Of a DNA stretch of 64,000 nucleotides, positions 41,468 through 49,362 are shown piece by piece. The notes under the pieces were generated by a model. That model was not told the DNA's origin. It saw only the letters and a list, made by a program, of their open reading frames with translations, and did no database searches. How positions within the stretch are numbered: position 1 is the first letter of the stretch; the number at the start of each line of letters is the position of its first letter. Source of the stretch: Paracoccus denitrificans (lineage in GTDB: Bacteria; Pseudomonadota; Alphaproteobacteria; Rhodobacterales; Rhodobacteraceae); NCBI GenBank assembly GCA_005768755.1, contig VAFL01000006.1, positions 186,001 to 250,000 of the forward strand, given 5' to 3'. The translations under genes were made by a program, and so were the position numbers.

Positions 41468-42483
41468 AGATGCTTTGCCAGGCTAAGGTTCGATAATCGG
41501 ACGGTCATGGCATAAACAGCTTCCATTGCCGCTTCGGCCTGAACCAGCTGGCTTCCGGCTTCGTAGGAATCTGACGAGATCAGGTTCGCCCGTTCCATTT
41601 TCAGACTTGTAGAAAGGCTATCCAAGCGAACGGAAGCACGCTCTATAGTCTCTTCGGTACTTCCCAGATCCGCTCTGGCCAGGGTCAGAAGTGAGTTGCC
41701 CTTGGCAAGATGCCCTCCACCAGCGCGCATTATTGCAGGATGGGCGGTTTGATCGCCGCTAAATGCGCCCCGAGATACCAGGGCGCCCAATGTCAGGCCC
41801 AGCAGAACGCTGCGAACTCCGGGACCGTTTGCCGTCTGCTCAAAACTTATCGAAGTAGATGTATCTATTCCGAAATGAGTGCCGCCGTTGTGCGAGCCAC
41901 GATAAGCAATATCTGAAAAACCGCCACCTCCCGGCGCAGCATCAAACCAGTTTTCAAGACGCTGTAATGCTTCTTCGGTCGTGGATGCGCCGGAAATAAC
42001 CGATTGGGCATGACCCACCAGATCGTCTGCATTGATGAGGGGCGGGATGTTTACCTTAGCGCCTGACATAACGAAGCGCCCGCCGACATTCGCATTCAAT
42101 GCTGATATCGCCGCGCTGAGATGGTTGTCGGCCACTGATGCCGTTTTCAGCAGCGTGTGTTCGACGGCCAGCGACGTATCGGACAGCATGTTGACAGAGA
42201 AGGATTCGGCGATATTTGCGACTGTCCCAAATGCTGTCTGCATGGCAGCCGCCGTGGCGGCGGCTTCCTTTGTGGTGCGACGAAAGGCGTCGGCTTTATT
42301 TATGCCGCTTTCAAGCCGGTCAAGTTTAAGAAAATCACCATTGAGATGTTTTGCGATGTCGGACTTCAGCCCGGTCGTGACCTCGTAGGTGAGTTTCTGA
42401 ATATCGCTGCGAAGCGCCGAATTTGCGCGACGGAGTGTGAAGAACCGCGATAAATCGCCGACTGATACAAAGTTCATCCTCAA
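41464..42483 (-). CDS. flgL: Flagellar hook-filament junction protein FlgL
   Basis: A flagellin-like hook-associated protein (HAP3). The 339-residue protein has a flagellin-type N-terminal helix region (LSRFFTLRRANSALRSDIQKLTYEVTTGLKSDIAKHLNGDFLKLDRLESG) and C-terminal coiled-coil (ETIERASVRLDSLSTSLKMERANLISSDSYEAGSQLVQAEAAMEAVYAMTVRLSNLSLAKHL). The variable middle is short. It overlaps flgK by 4 bp and flgI by 4 bp, so the three are co-transcribed. Confidence 0.88.
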   Translation of the reverse strand: MRMNFVSVGDLSRFFTLRRANSALRSDIQKLTYEVTTGLKSDIAKHLNGDFLKLDRLESGINKADAFRRTTKEAAATAAAMQTAFGTVANIAESFSVNMLSDTSLAVEHTLLKTASVADNHLSAAISALNANVGGRFVMSGAKVNIPPLINADDLVGHAQSVISGASTTEEALQRLENWFDAAPGGGGFSDIAYRGSHNGGTHFGIDTSTSISFEQTANGPGVRSVLLGLTLGALVSRGAFSGDQTAHPAIMRAGGGHLAKGNSLLTLARADLGSTEETIERASVRLDSLSTSLKMERANLISSDSYEAGSQLVQAEAAMEAVYAMTVRLSNLSLAKHL

Positions 42484-43934
42484 ATCCTCAGAATCTGATC
42501 AAGCATTTCATCAACAACCTGGATGACCTTGGCGTTGGCCGCGTAAGCCTTTTCAAGTTGAAGCAGCATTTCCATCTCTCGGTCGCTGTCGACACCATCC
42601 GCGAGAAGTGCATCCTGCAGCGAGGTCTGCAGCGTCAGATCATGGGTTCGCAGCGTTTCGTTGGACAGGCGCCGCGATGACACATCTGATAGAAGTGCCG
42701 ACGCAAATGTGCCTATGCTGCCGGAGCCGGATGCAAGATCAGAATTGAAAGGCAGCGATGTCGACATCGCCTGCCTTAACTTTTCCAAGCGTGCACTGTC
42801 GCCCGTGTCGCCCTCGGTGAGGGCATAAATGCCGTCGCGAATTCGCGAAACCTCGCCCCCTTGGCTTTCGTCAACAGCGGGGTTCACGCGCAGCCTTTGT
42901 GCGAGCCCTCGCTGGGTGGCGGCATCGATTGGCCCTTCGGCGTCGACAAACAGACCCGATCCGCCTGCGGCAATTGTCGAATCGATTGTCGGATCGGCGA
43001 AGCGATCATGCAGCTCGCGCGCAAGACTGTCTATGCTGGTCTGCGCAGAGGGTGCGTAATTGTCGCGAAGGTTGAAAAGCTCTGACAGTGAGCCGCCGGA
43101 AAATAGCCCCATATCTGCCTGGGACGCTTCGACACCGTCTATTGAGAGCCTTCCAAGCTGTGGAGAGGAATTGTCAATATAAGGTGTCATTTGGCCCGTG
43201 AGCGTATAGCTGAGCTTGGTCGGCGATTTGCCGTCCAGCAGCACCGCGCCGCTTTGCGTGAACAGGGCGATGCGACCGTTTTCCCGGGGAACTTCGCGGA
43301 CGGGAACGATACTGGAAATGCTATCGACGACTGCACGCCGCGCATCCTCCAGTGATGCAGTGTCGCGGTTGTTCGCCTTTTCGACGATGATCTGCCGGTT
43401 AAGGCGCGCCACTTCAGCCAGACTGTTGTTAAGCGTAGTAACCTGCCCCTCAATAAGCCTATCCGCATTGGTGCGTGTATTTTGGATAGATGTGCTTATG
43501 GTGTTGATCTTCGTGGCCAGCCGCTGCGCGGATTCGGAAACTGACCTGAGGCGGACCTGACTGTCAGGTCGGCTGGAGGCGGCGATCAACGCTGTCTCCA
43601 TTTCCGAAATCAGGGAGGACAGAGACCCGCTGTCCTGTGGCGCACCGATCGCAGCCTCGACATCGCTGTAGAAATTGAATGTAACCGATGACTTTGCGAA
43701 TGCGGCATTCGACAATCGATAGTCCGCAAGAACGGTGTCGGAAATGATCCGGCTGACCCCGTCGACATGAACGCCGCCGCCATTTCCCGCCAGGACGCGC
43801 GGCGAAAGGGCAATTTCGCGCCGTGAGTAGCCGGGAGTCAGTGCATTGGCGAGGTTGGAAGAGACAACCTCGGCGCTGCGCGATGTGGCGGTGAGCCCGC
43901 TGATGGCGTTGTTAAGTGCGTTTGCGATGCTCAT
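42480..43934 (-). CDS. flgK: Flagellar hook-associated protein FlgK
   Basis: HAP1, first junction protein at the hook tip. The 484-residue protein has the rod/hook N-terminal motif NNAISGLTATSRSAEVVSSNLANALTPGYSRREI and the C-terminal motif EMLLQLEKAYAANAKVIQVVDEMLDQIL. The FlgK-specific segment VARLNRQIIVEKANNRDTASLEDARRAVVD lies between them. It follows flgE after 11 bp. Confidence 0.95.
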   Translation of the reverse strand: MSIANALNNAISGLTATSRSAEVVSSNLANALTPGYSRREIALSPRVLAGNGGGVHVDGVSRIISDTVLADYRLSNAAFAKSSVTFNFYSDVEAAIGAPQDSGSLSSLISEMETALIAASSRPDSQVRLRSVSESAQRLATKINTISTSIQNTRTNADRLIEGQVTTLNNSLAEVARLNRQIIVEKANNRDTASLEDARRAVVDSISSIVPVREVPRENGRIALFTQSGAVLLDGKSPTKLSYTLTGQMTPYIDNSSPQLGRLSIDGVEASQADMGLFSGGSLSELFNLRDNYAPSAQTSIDSLARELHDRFADPTIDSTIAAGGSGLFVDAEGPIDAATQRGLAQRLRVNPAVDESQGGEVSRIRDGIYALTEGDTGDSARLEKLRQAMSTSLPFNSDLASGSGSIGTFASALLSDVSSRRLSNETLRTHDLTLQTSLQDALLADGVDSDREMEMLLQLEKAYAANAKVIQVVDEMLDQILRI

Positions 43935-43945
43935 GCCATGCTCAC

Positions 43946-45307
43946 TCAGCGTTTGATATTCGTGGTTTCTTGCAGCATTTCGTCAACGGTCTGGATCACT
44001 TTCGCATTCGAGGAATAGGCACGCTGCGTCTGGATCAGGTCTGTCAGTTCGGCCGCGACATCCGTTGTCGATCCTTCGCGGGCATAGCCGACAATCGCAC
44101 CCGTGGGCCCATCGCCGGCATCCCAAAGAAAGAATGAGCCGGAATCGGGTGAAACCTTGTAAGTTTGGTTATTCAGCGAAATCAGGCCATTCGGGTTCGG
44201 CACGTCCACAAGCGGGATCTGGTAGATCGTGCGGATGAAGCCAGTGTCATAGGTGGCGCGGATATAGCCGTTCTCGTCGACTTCGATGGCGGTCAGATTG
44301 CCGACTGGAGAGCCGTCTTTTGTGATGTTCGTCTGCGCAAAGTTGTCACCAAGCTGTGTAAGGCCGTTCGGATCGCCCAGCTTGCCGATAGTAACGGTCA
44401 TCGGATCACCAGCATAGGTCGACGTCGTTCCGACTGTAAGCGCCAGGTTTCCGGTCGCCGGATCGTAGTCAGGGTGAGGATTCCCAGCCGTATCCAGAAC
44501 TTGTGAAAGCGTCCCGCCGCGGGTCTGATCGTTTGCGAAGATCAGCGTGAGCGAAGCGACGATGCTTTCGTCATTGACCGTCGCCGGGTCGTCGGCCGTG
44601 GCAGAATCGCGCAACTCCATCGTCCAGGTATTCGACATGCCGTCGGCATGAGTTGTCGACGGGGCAAAGCTGACATTCAGCGCCTCGGACGTACCGAGAT
44701 TTCCGAAATATTCGATCTTGGACGTGAGTGCATCGGACGCGCCGCCAGCTTCGGTGCTGGTGGCTGGAAGGTTGATCCCGAGGTTCATTTTCGTCGTGGG
44801 GTCGCCGGCGGTCTGATTGGCGTTTACCACCACCGGTTCAAGCCCGCCCATCGTATCGCGCGGCATCAGGGGGATGGTGCCGTCGGCATTGGCGGGCCAG
44901 CCAAGCAGGACCAGTCCGGATTCTGTCCGCAGCACGCCATTTGCATCCGTTCGGAAAGAACCGGTCGTCGTCATCATCATCGGTTGATCGCCAAACTGGT
45001 TGTCGATCGATGCCGAGGGCACGACGGGAAGCATTCCGCGTCCGGAAATTGCCAGATCGGTCGGATTCGATGTTGGCACTAACGTGCCGCGCTGATCGAT
45101 CAACCGCGCAGTGGAAGCGCGCACGCCACCGGCCGAGTACACCCCCGCCCCCCGCGCCTGGTTGATGACCATCCCTTCGAAGTCAGCGATAATGCGTTTG
45201 TAGCCGAAGGTCCCCGAATTGGAGATATTGTCCGAGATTGTTGCCAGGCGCGTGGCATTTGCCGCGAGGCCAGCAACACCGGCATTCAGCGAAGACGAGA
45301 TCGACAT
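43946..45307 (-). CDS. flgE: Flagellar hook protein FlgE
   Basis: Main subunit of the universal-joint hook. The 453-residue protein has the N-terminal rod/hook motif SSSLNAGVAGLAANATRLATISDNISNSGTFGYKRI and C-terminal AELTDLIQTQRAYSSNAKVIQTVDEMLQETTNI. The central hook domain has GNLTAIEVDENGYIRATYDTG. It begins an operon with flgK, flgL and flgI, about 80 bp from motB, and has a CtrA-like box upstream. Confidence 0.96.
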   Translation of the reverse strand: MSISSSLNAGVAGLAANATRLATISDNISNSGTFGYKRIIADFEGMVINQARGAGVYSAGGVRASTARLIDQRGTLVPTSNPTDLAISGRGMLPVVPSASIDNQFGDQPMMMTTTGSFRTDANGVLRTESGLVLLGWPANADGTIPLMPRDTMGGLEPVVVNANQTAGDPTTKMNLGINLPATSTEAGGASDALTSKIEYFGNLGTSEALNVSFAPSTTHADGMSNTWTMELRDSATADDPATVNDESIVASLTLIFANDQTRGGTLSQVLDTAGNPHPDYDPATGNLALTVGTTSTYAGDPMTVTIGKLGDPNGLTQLGDNFAQTNITKDGSPVGNLTAIEVDENGYIRATYDTGFIRTIYQIPLVDVPNPNGLISLNNQTYKVSPDSGSFFLWDAGDGPTGAIVGYAREGSTTDVAAELTDLIQTQRAYSSNAKVIQTVDEMLQETTNIKR

Positions 45308-45356
45308 TCATTCACCCTTATGCGTGAGTCGTTTTCTGCAAGCTGCATGAGAATGT

Positions 45357-45371
45357 TTAAGATCATCCTAA
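45357..45371. promoter_or_regulatory. CtrA-like box upstream of flgE
   Basis: TTAA-gatcatc-CTAA (read on the minus strand as TTAG-N7-TTAA) matches the CtrA consensus at 7 of 8 fixed bases. It lies about 50 bp upstream of the flgE ATG. Flagellar genes are common CtrA targets in Rhodobacterales. Confidence 0.4.
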
Positions 45372-45391
45372 TGGGCACCTGGCAGCGACGC

Positions 45392-46150
45392 TCATTTCAG
45401 TAAGATAACTTCGATACGGTTGTTGGACGGGGCAGAGGGATCATTGGCCTGGGCGCGCCGGTCGGCATGACCGGTCACACGCTCGATCCGGCGAGTTGGA
45501 AAGCCGGACGATTCCAGAAGTGTGCGCACACGATCCGCACGATCCGATGACAGATGCCAGACCGGCGATCTTGCCAGAACAGCCGGATAAGACTGGACAT
45601 GGCCCGATATTGCGACCTGATTTCGTGACCGTGACAAGACGCGCGCCAGGATTTGCGTCAACTCTTGCAGCGAAGCAGTCGGCTTTGCCGTTTCATCCGC
45701 GAACAGGGGGGCATCAAGCAGATCACCCAGTTCAATAACCAGCCCTTCGTCGGTGACGCGGGTCACGACATGGCGCAGAATATTCTGAATTTGCATGGAT
45801 TCGGCGCCAATACCGGCAAGTTCGTCCTGCACATGCGCCTGTAGCGCCACGATAGCGTCAGGAACTGCGTTGTCGGACGGTGCGGGTGCACCACTACCGT
45901 CACCCCGGCTTTCACCTTCCCCGCCGGTTCCGGACAGAGTGCGGATAACAGTCGGGTTGAAGTAGTCGGCCAACCCTTCGCGTTGCTTTTCAGTTGTCGC
46001 GTTCAGCAGCCACATGAGAAGAAAGAAGGCCATCATCGCGGTCACGAAATCCGCATAGGCCACTTTCCATGCGCCGCCGTGATGTCCGGCTTCTTCTACC
46101 ATCGTGACCCGCTTGATCACGACAGATGAACTACCCTTCCTTGCGACCAT
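45392..46150 (-). CDS. motB: MotB-type flagellar stator protein
   Basis: Anchors the stator to peptidoglycan. The 252-residue protein has the plug/TM region GGAWKVAYADFVTAMMAFFLLMWLLNATTEKQ, including the proton-binding Asp in the transmembrane helix (YADFVTAMMAFF). A linker and an OmpA-like domain follow (ISGHVQSYPAV, LSSDRADRVRTLLESSGF, VTGHADRRA, NNRIEVILLK). The frame opens at GTG 46165, but ATG 46150 is preferred because GGGGG lies 6 nt upstream. motA is not adjacent. Spacing to flgE is about 84 bp. Confidence 0.93.
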   Translation of the reverse strand: MVARKGSSSVVIKRVTMVEEAGHHGGAWKVAYADFVTAMMAFFLLMWLLNATTEKQREGLADYFNPTVIRTLSGTGGEGESRGDGSGAPAPSDNAVPDAIVALQAHVQDELAGIGAESMQIQNILRHVVTRVTDEGLVIELGDLLDAPLFADETAKPTASLQELTQILARVLSRSRNQVAISGHVQSYPAVLARSPVWHLSSDRADRVRTLLESSGFPTRRIERVTGHADRRAQANDPSAPSNNRIEVILLK

Positions 46151-46219
46151 CGCAAACCCCCGCACATCCAGTCATGGTCAGAAGATTTAGCAGACAGTCT
46201 TGAAATCCAAGTTAACGGC

Positions 46220-47812
46220 TCAAATGCCGTTTAATTTCTGGCGGATCATGTCCGCAGCCTTTTCAGCGATCATGATCGTGGGGGAGTTCGTGTTTCCCGA
46301 CGGGATCCGCGGCATGATCGACGCATCCACAACGCGCAAGCCGCTGATATTATTAACAATAAGCTGAGGGTTCACCACCGCCTCTGGGTCGCTTCCCATC
46401 CGCGCAGTACCGACCGGATGAAATATGGTCGAGCCTATTCGCCCGGCAGCATCCGCCAGGCCTTCGTCGCTGTCATCGCCAGTTCCGGGCCTGAATTCCT
46501 CGGGCCGGTAGCGCGACATGGGACCGGCGGCCATGATTCGGCGGGTCAATCTGATCGCATTGGCTGCGGTCAGGCGGTCGGCATTTGTCGAAAGATAATT
46601 GGGAGAAATTTCCGGAGGCTGCATTGGATCGGCGCTGTCGATGCGGACATGTCCGCGGCTTTGTGGCCGAAGTGGGACGACAGATGCAGTGATCGCAGGG
46701 AAACTGTGCAGCGGTTGCCCGAACGCGTCCAATGAGAGGGGTTGGACATGATACTCCAGATCGGGTGTCGCGACTTCGCCGGATGAGCGGGCAAAGCCAC
46801 CAAGCTGGCTTGGCGCCATGCTCATCGGGCCAGAGCGGAACATCGCGTATTCAGCGGCGATCCGCGCCTTGCCGAAGACCGTGGCCGCCATGCGGTTCAG
46901 CGTTTTGGCGCCATCGACCTTGTATATGCACCGGATCTGAAGGTGATCCTGAAGGTTTTCGCCGACGGCCGCATCGCGCTGAACCTCGATTCCATGGCGT
47001 TGCAGCAGCGGTGCCGGGCCTATGCCCGAAAGCTGCAGGATCTGTGCAGAGCCGATGGCGCCAGCGCACAGAACGACCTCTCGGGCCGTGACGCGCTCTG
47101 TTTGACCGTCATGCGAAATCTCCACCCCCTCGGCGCGCCCATCCTTGATGATCACGCGTCTGACATGGACATGGACGCGAAGATGCAGGTTTGGCCGTTT
47201 GATCGCCGGCTTCAGGAAGGCTTTGGCCGTCGATACGCGCAGCCCGCGGCGCTGATTCACCTTGAAATAGCCAACACCTTCGCCGATGCCATCGTTGAAA
47301 TCGTCGGTTCTGGGTATTCCGACCGTCTCGGCGGCCAGCGCGAAATCATCCAGTATCTGCCAGCGCAGGCGCTGGCTTTCCACGCGCCACTCACCCCCGG
47401 CGCGATGATATTCACTGTCGCCGCTGAAATAGTCCTCGGATCTCAGAAAATAAGGCAGGACGTCGTCCCAGCCCCAACCTGCACAGCCCAGTTGCCGCCA
47501 GGTGTCATAATCGCGTGACTGGCCGCGCAGATACAGCATCCCGTTGATCGAGCTGCAGCCGCCAAGTACCTTGCCACGCGGATACAGCAGGCTGCGCCCG
47601 TGCAGCCCTGGCTGAGGCGCGGTTTGATAGCCCCAATCAGTGCGTGGATTTCCGATGCAATAAAGATAGCCAACCGGAATATGGATCCAGTGGTAGTTGT
47701 CTTTGCCGCCCGCCTCAAGCAGCAGCACGCGCGTCCCGGGATCGGCAGATAGACGGTTTGCCAGAACGCAGCCGGCACTTCCGGCACCAACTATGATGAA
47801 GTCGTAATCCAT
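46220..47812 (-). CDS. GMC-family flavin oxidoreductase (choline/alcohol dehydrogenase type)
   Basis: A 530-residue FAD oxidoreductase. The N-terminal dinucleotide motif is FIIVGAGSAGCVLANRLS. GMC signature 1 is GKVLGGCSSINGMLYLRG, and signature 2 is GAIGSAQILQLSGIGP. The catalytic pair is His in IFHPVGTARMG and Asn in SGNTNSPTIMIAEK. These match the BetA/AlkJ group, but the substrate (choline, long-chain alcohol or other) cannot be assigned. The frame runs open back to 48388, all antisense to pqiA, so I use ATG 47812 with a G-rich ribosome site. There is no BetB or ABC transporter neighbour. Confidence 0.93.
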   Translation of the reverse strand: MDYDFIIVGAGSAGCVLANRLSADPGTRVLLLEAGGKDNYHWIHIPVGYLYCIGNPRTDWGYQTAPQPGLHGRSLLYPRGKVLGGCSSINGMLYLRGQSRDYDTWRQLGCAGWGWDDVLPYFLRSEDYFSGDSEYHRAGGEWRVESQRLRWQILDDFALAAETVGIPRTDDFNDGIGEGVGYFKVNQRRGLRVSTAKAFLKPAIKRPNLHLRVHVHVRRVIIKDGRAEGVEISHDGQTERVTAREVVLCAGAIGSAQILQLSGIGPAPLLQRHGIEVQRDAAVGENLQDHLQIRCIYKVDGAKTLNRMAATVFGKARIAAEYAMFRSGPMSMAPSQLGGFARSSGEVATPDLEYHVQPLSLDAFGQPLHSFPAITASVVPLRPQSRGHVRIDSADPMQPPEISPNYLSTNADRLTAANAIRLTRRIMAAGPMSRYRPEEFRPGTGDDSDEGLADAAGRIGSTIFHPVGTARMGSDPEAVVNPQLIVNNISGLRVVDASIMPRIPSGNTNSPTIMIAEKAADMIRQKLNGI

Positions 47813-47971
47813 TTGGTCCCCCCGGGGGACAGATTTCACCAGAACGCTGCGCCGCGCCACCGAAATGCAACGACGGACAGGGTGTCGCACGGAACGCGCA
47901 GTCCTGCGCAATTGCGTATTTCCGATACTGGATAGACTTGATGCCAGCGTCGCCCCACGTATCTTTAGCGC

Positions 47972-48646
47972 ATGACGGACACCGTGCATTACGACCTGAA
48001 GACTGGCGAGGGGCTGACAGCCTGCCCCAAATGCGATGCGCTTTATGTCGAGGAAGAGTTGAGCGATGGCGAAACTGCGCGCTGCCTGCGTTGCGGCAGC
48101 GTCTTGGCACGGCCGCGCGCCGGGGCCTTCACGCAGATCATTGCGCTTGCCATCACCACGATGGTCCTCATGGTTGGGGCGGTGTTTTTTCCATTCCTGC
48201 AGATCTCGCGCCTCGGGCTGGAAAACGGTACCTCGCTGTTCGGGGTCGCGATGGCGTTCTCGGATGGGTTCATCGCGCCGCTGACCGTCGCGATTCTGGG
48301 ATCGGTGGTGGCGTTGCCGGCGTTTCGCGCGGCGCTTCTGGTCTATACGCTGTTGCCTTTGGCGCGGGGCAAGCGGCCTTACCCGCACGCAGCTTCGGCC
48401 TTTCGGTTGTCAGAGCTGATGAAACCCTGGTCGATGGCCGAGATCTTCATTATCGGGACGGCGGTCGCGATGGTGAAAGTCGGCGGTCTTGCCACAATCA
48501 GCTTTGGTCCGGCGTTCTGGGCTTTTTGCGCACTGATATTTGTCAGTCTGGCCAATCGCAGCTTCATGTCGTCCACTACGATCTGGGACGCAATTGAGGA
48601 TGGCGGCGTGCACACTGACGGTCGAGAGCTGGTTGAACAAGAATGA
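47972..48646 (+). CDS. PqiA-like membrane protein, first half
   Basis: A 224-residue PqiA-family protein with a zinc ribbon (CPKCDALYVEEELSDGETARCLRCG) followed by four transmembrane helices. PqiA supports the Pqi lipid/MCE transport system between inner and outer membrane. In E. coli, PqiA is one long protein with two such halves. Here each half is a separate gene, and this one overlaps the second by 4 bp. It is divergent from the GMC oxidoreductase across 159 bp. Confidence 0.9.
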   Translation: MTDTVHYDLKTGEGLTACPKCDALYVEEELSDGETARCLRCGSVLARPRAGAFTQIIALAITTMVLMVGAVFFPFLQISRLGLENGTSLFGVAMAFSDGFIAPLTVAILGSVVALPAFRAALLVYTLLPLARGKRPYPHAASAFRLSELMKPWSMAEIFIIGTAVAMVKVGGLATISFGPAFWAFCALIFVSLANRSFMSSTTIWDAIEDGGVHTDGRELVEQE

Positions 48647-49362
48647 CCGATCAGCGCAGTTCCCATTCCGCGCCCGACAATCCTGACGGCGCTGTTACGG
48701 CCGAGGTCGGGGCTCATGAAGCCCCGGTCCTGACTGCCCATCGTGCGGGGCTGCTTGGTTGCCGCGGTTGCGGACGGGTCTGGTCGGCCGACGCATTTCA
48801 ATGTGCGCGCTGCGGCGCGCGGCTGGTGCCGCCGGACCGGCGGGGATTGCAGGCGGTCTGGGCCTGGTTGCTGGCGGGCATGATCTTTTACGTGCCGGCG
48901 AATGTCATGCCGATCATGACCACCAATTCGCTGGGCGGGTTGGGTGGCGGTGGCGATTCTACGATAATCGGCGGGGTGCTTCAGCTTTTGCATCATGGCG
49001 ATTGGTGGATTGCGTTGGTAATCCTTGTTGCATCTGTGATGGTGCCGATCGGCAAGTTCATCGCCATCATCTGGCTGGCACTGGTTGCGGGAAAGCCCGC
49101 GACGGTTGAGGAAGCGCATAGCCGGTTGCACATCTACGAGATCGTCGAGTTCATTGGCAGATGGTCGATGATTGACGTTTTTGTCGTGGCGATCCTGTCG
49201 GCGCTCGTCCAGCTAGGCTTTGTTGTTTCAATCAAGCCGGGACCGGCGGCAGCGTCCTTTGCGCTGTCGGTTGCATTCACCATGCTTTCAGCCCTAAGTT
49301 TCGATCCGCGCCTGATCTGGCGCGGGTTGCCGCTACGTCGTCGGAAGGCCGTTAATGAGTGA
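48643..49362 (+). CDS. PqiA-like membrane protein, second half
   Basis: A 239-residue PqiA-family protein with its own zinc ribbon (CRGCGRVWSADAFQCARCG). Four transmembrane helices follow, including WAWLLAGMIFYVPANVMPIMTTNSLGG, the PqiA motif with the conserved NxxPxM. It overlaps the first half-gene by 4 bp and the pqiB gene by 8 bp, so the four pqi genes form one operon. Confidence 0.9.
   Translation: MTDQRSSHSAPDNPDGAVTAEVGAHEAPVLTAHRAGLLGCRGCGRVWSADAFQCARCGARLVPPDRRGLQAVWAWLLAGMIFYVPANVMPIMTTNSLGGLGGGGDSTIIGGVLQLLHHGDWWIALVILVASVMVPIGKFIAIIWLALVAGKPATVEEAHSRLHIYEIVEFIGRWSMIDVFVVAILSALVQLGFVVSIKPGPAAASFALSVAFTMLSALSFDPRLIWRGLPLRRRKAVNE

Noticed and set aside
46214..46231. Hairpin AACGGC-tcaaat-GCCGTT at the GMC stop codon
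   Set aside because: No T tract follows in the direction of transcription of the GMC gene, so I do not call it a terminator.
47813..48388. Open frame upstream of the GMC oxidoreductase
   Set aside because: It is antisense to the PqiA-like gene, and the flavoprotein starts with the FAD motif at ATG 47812.
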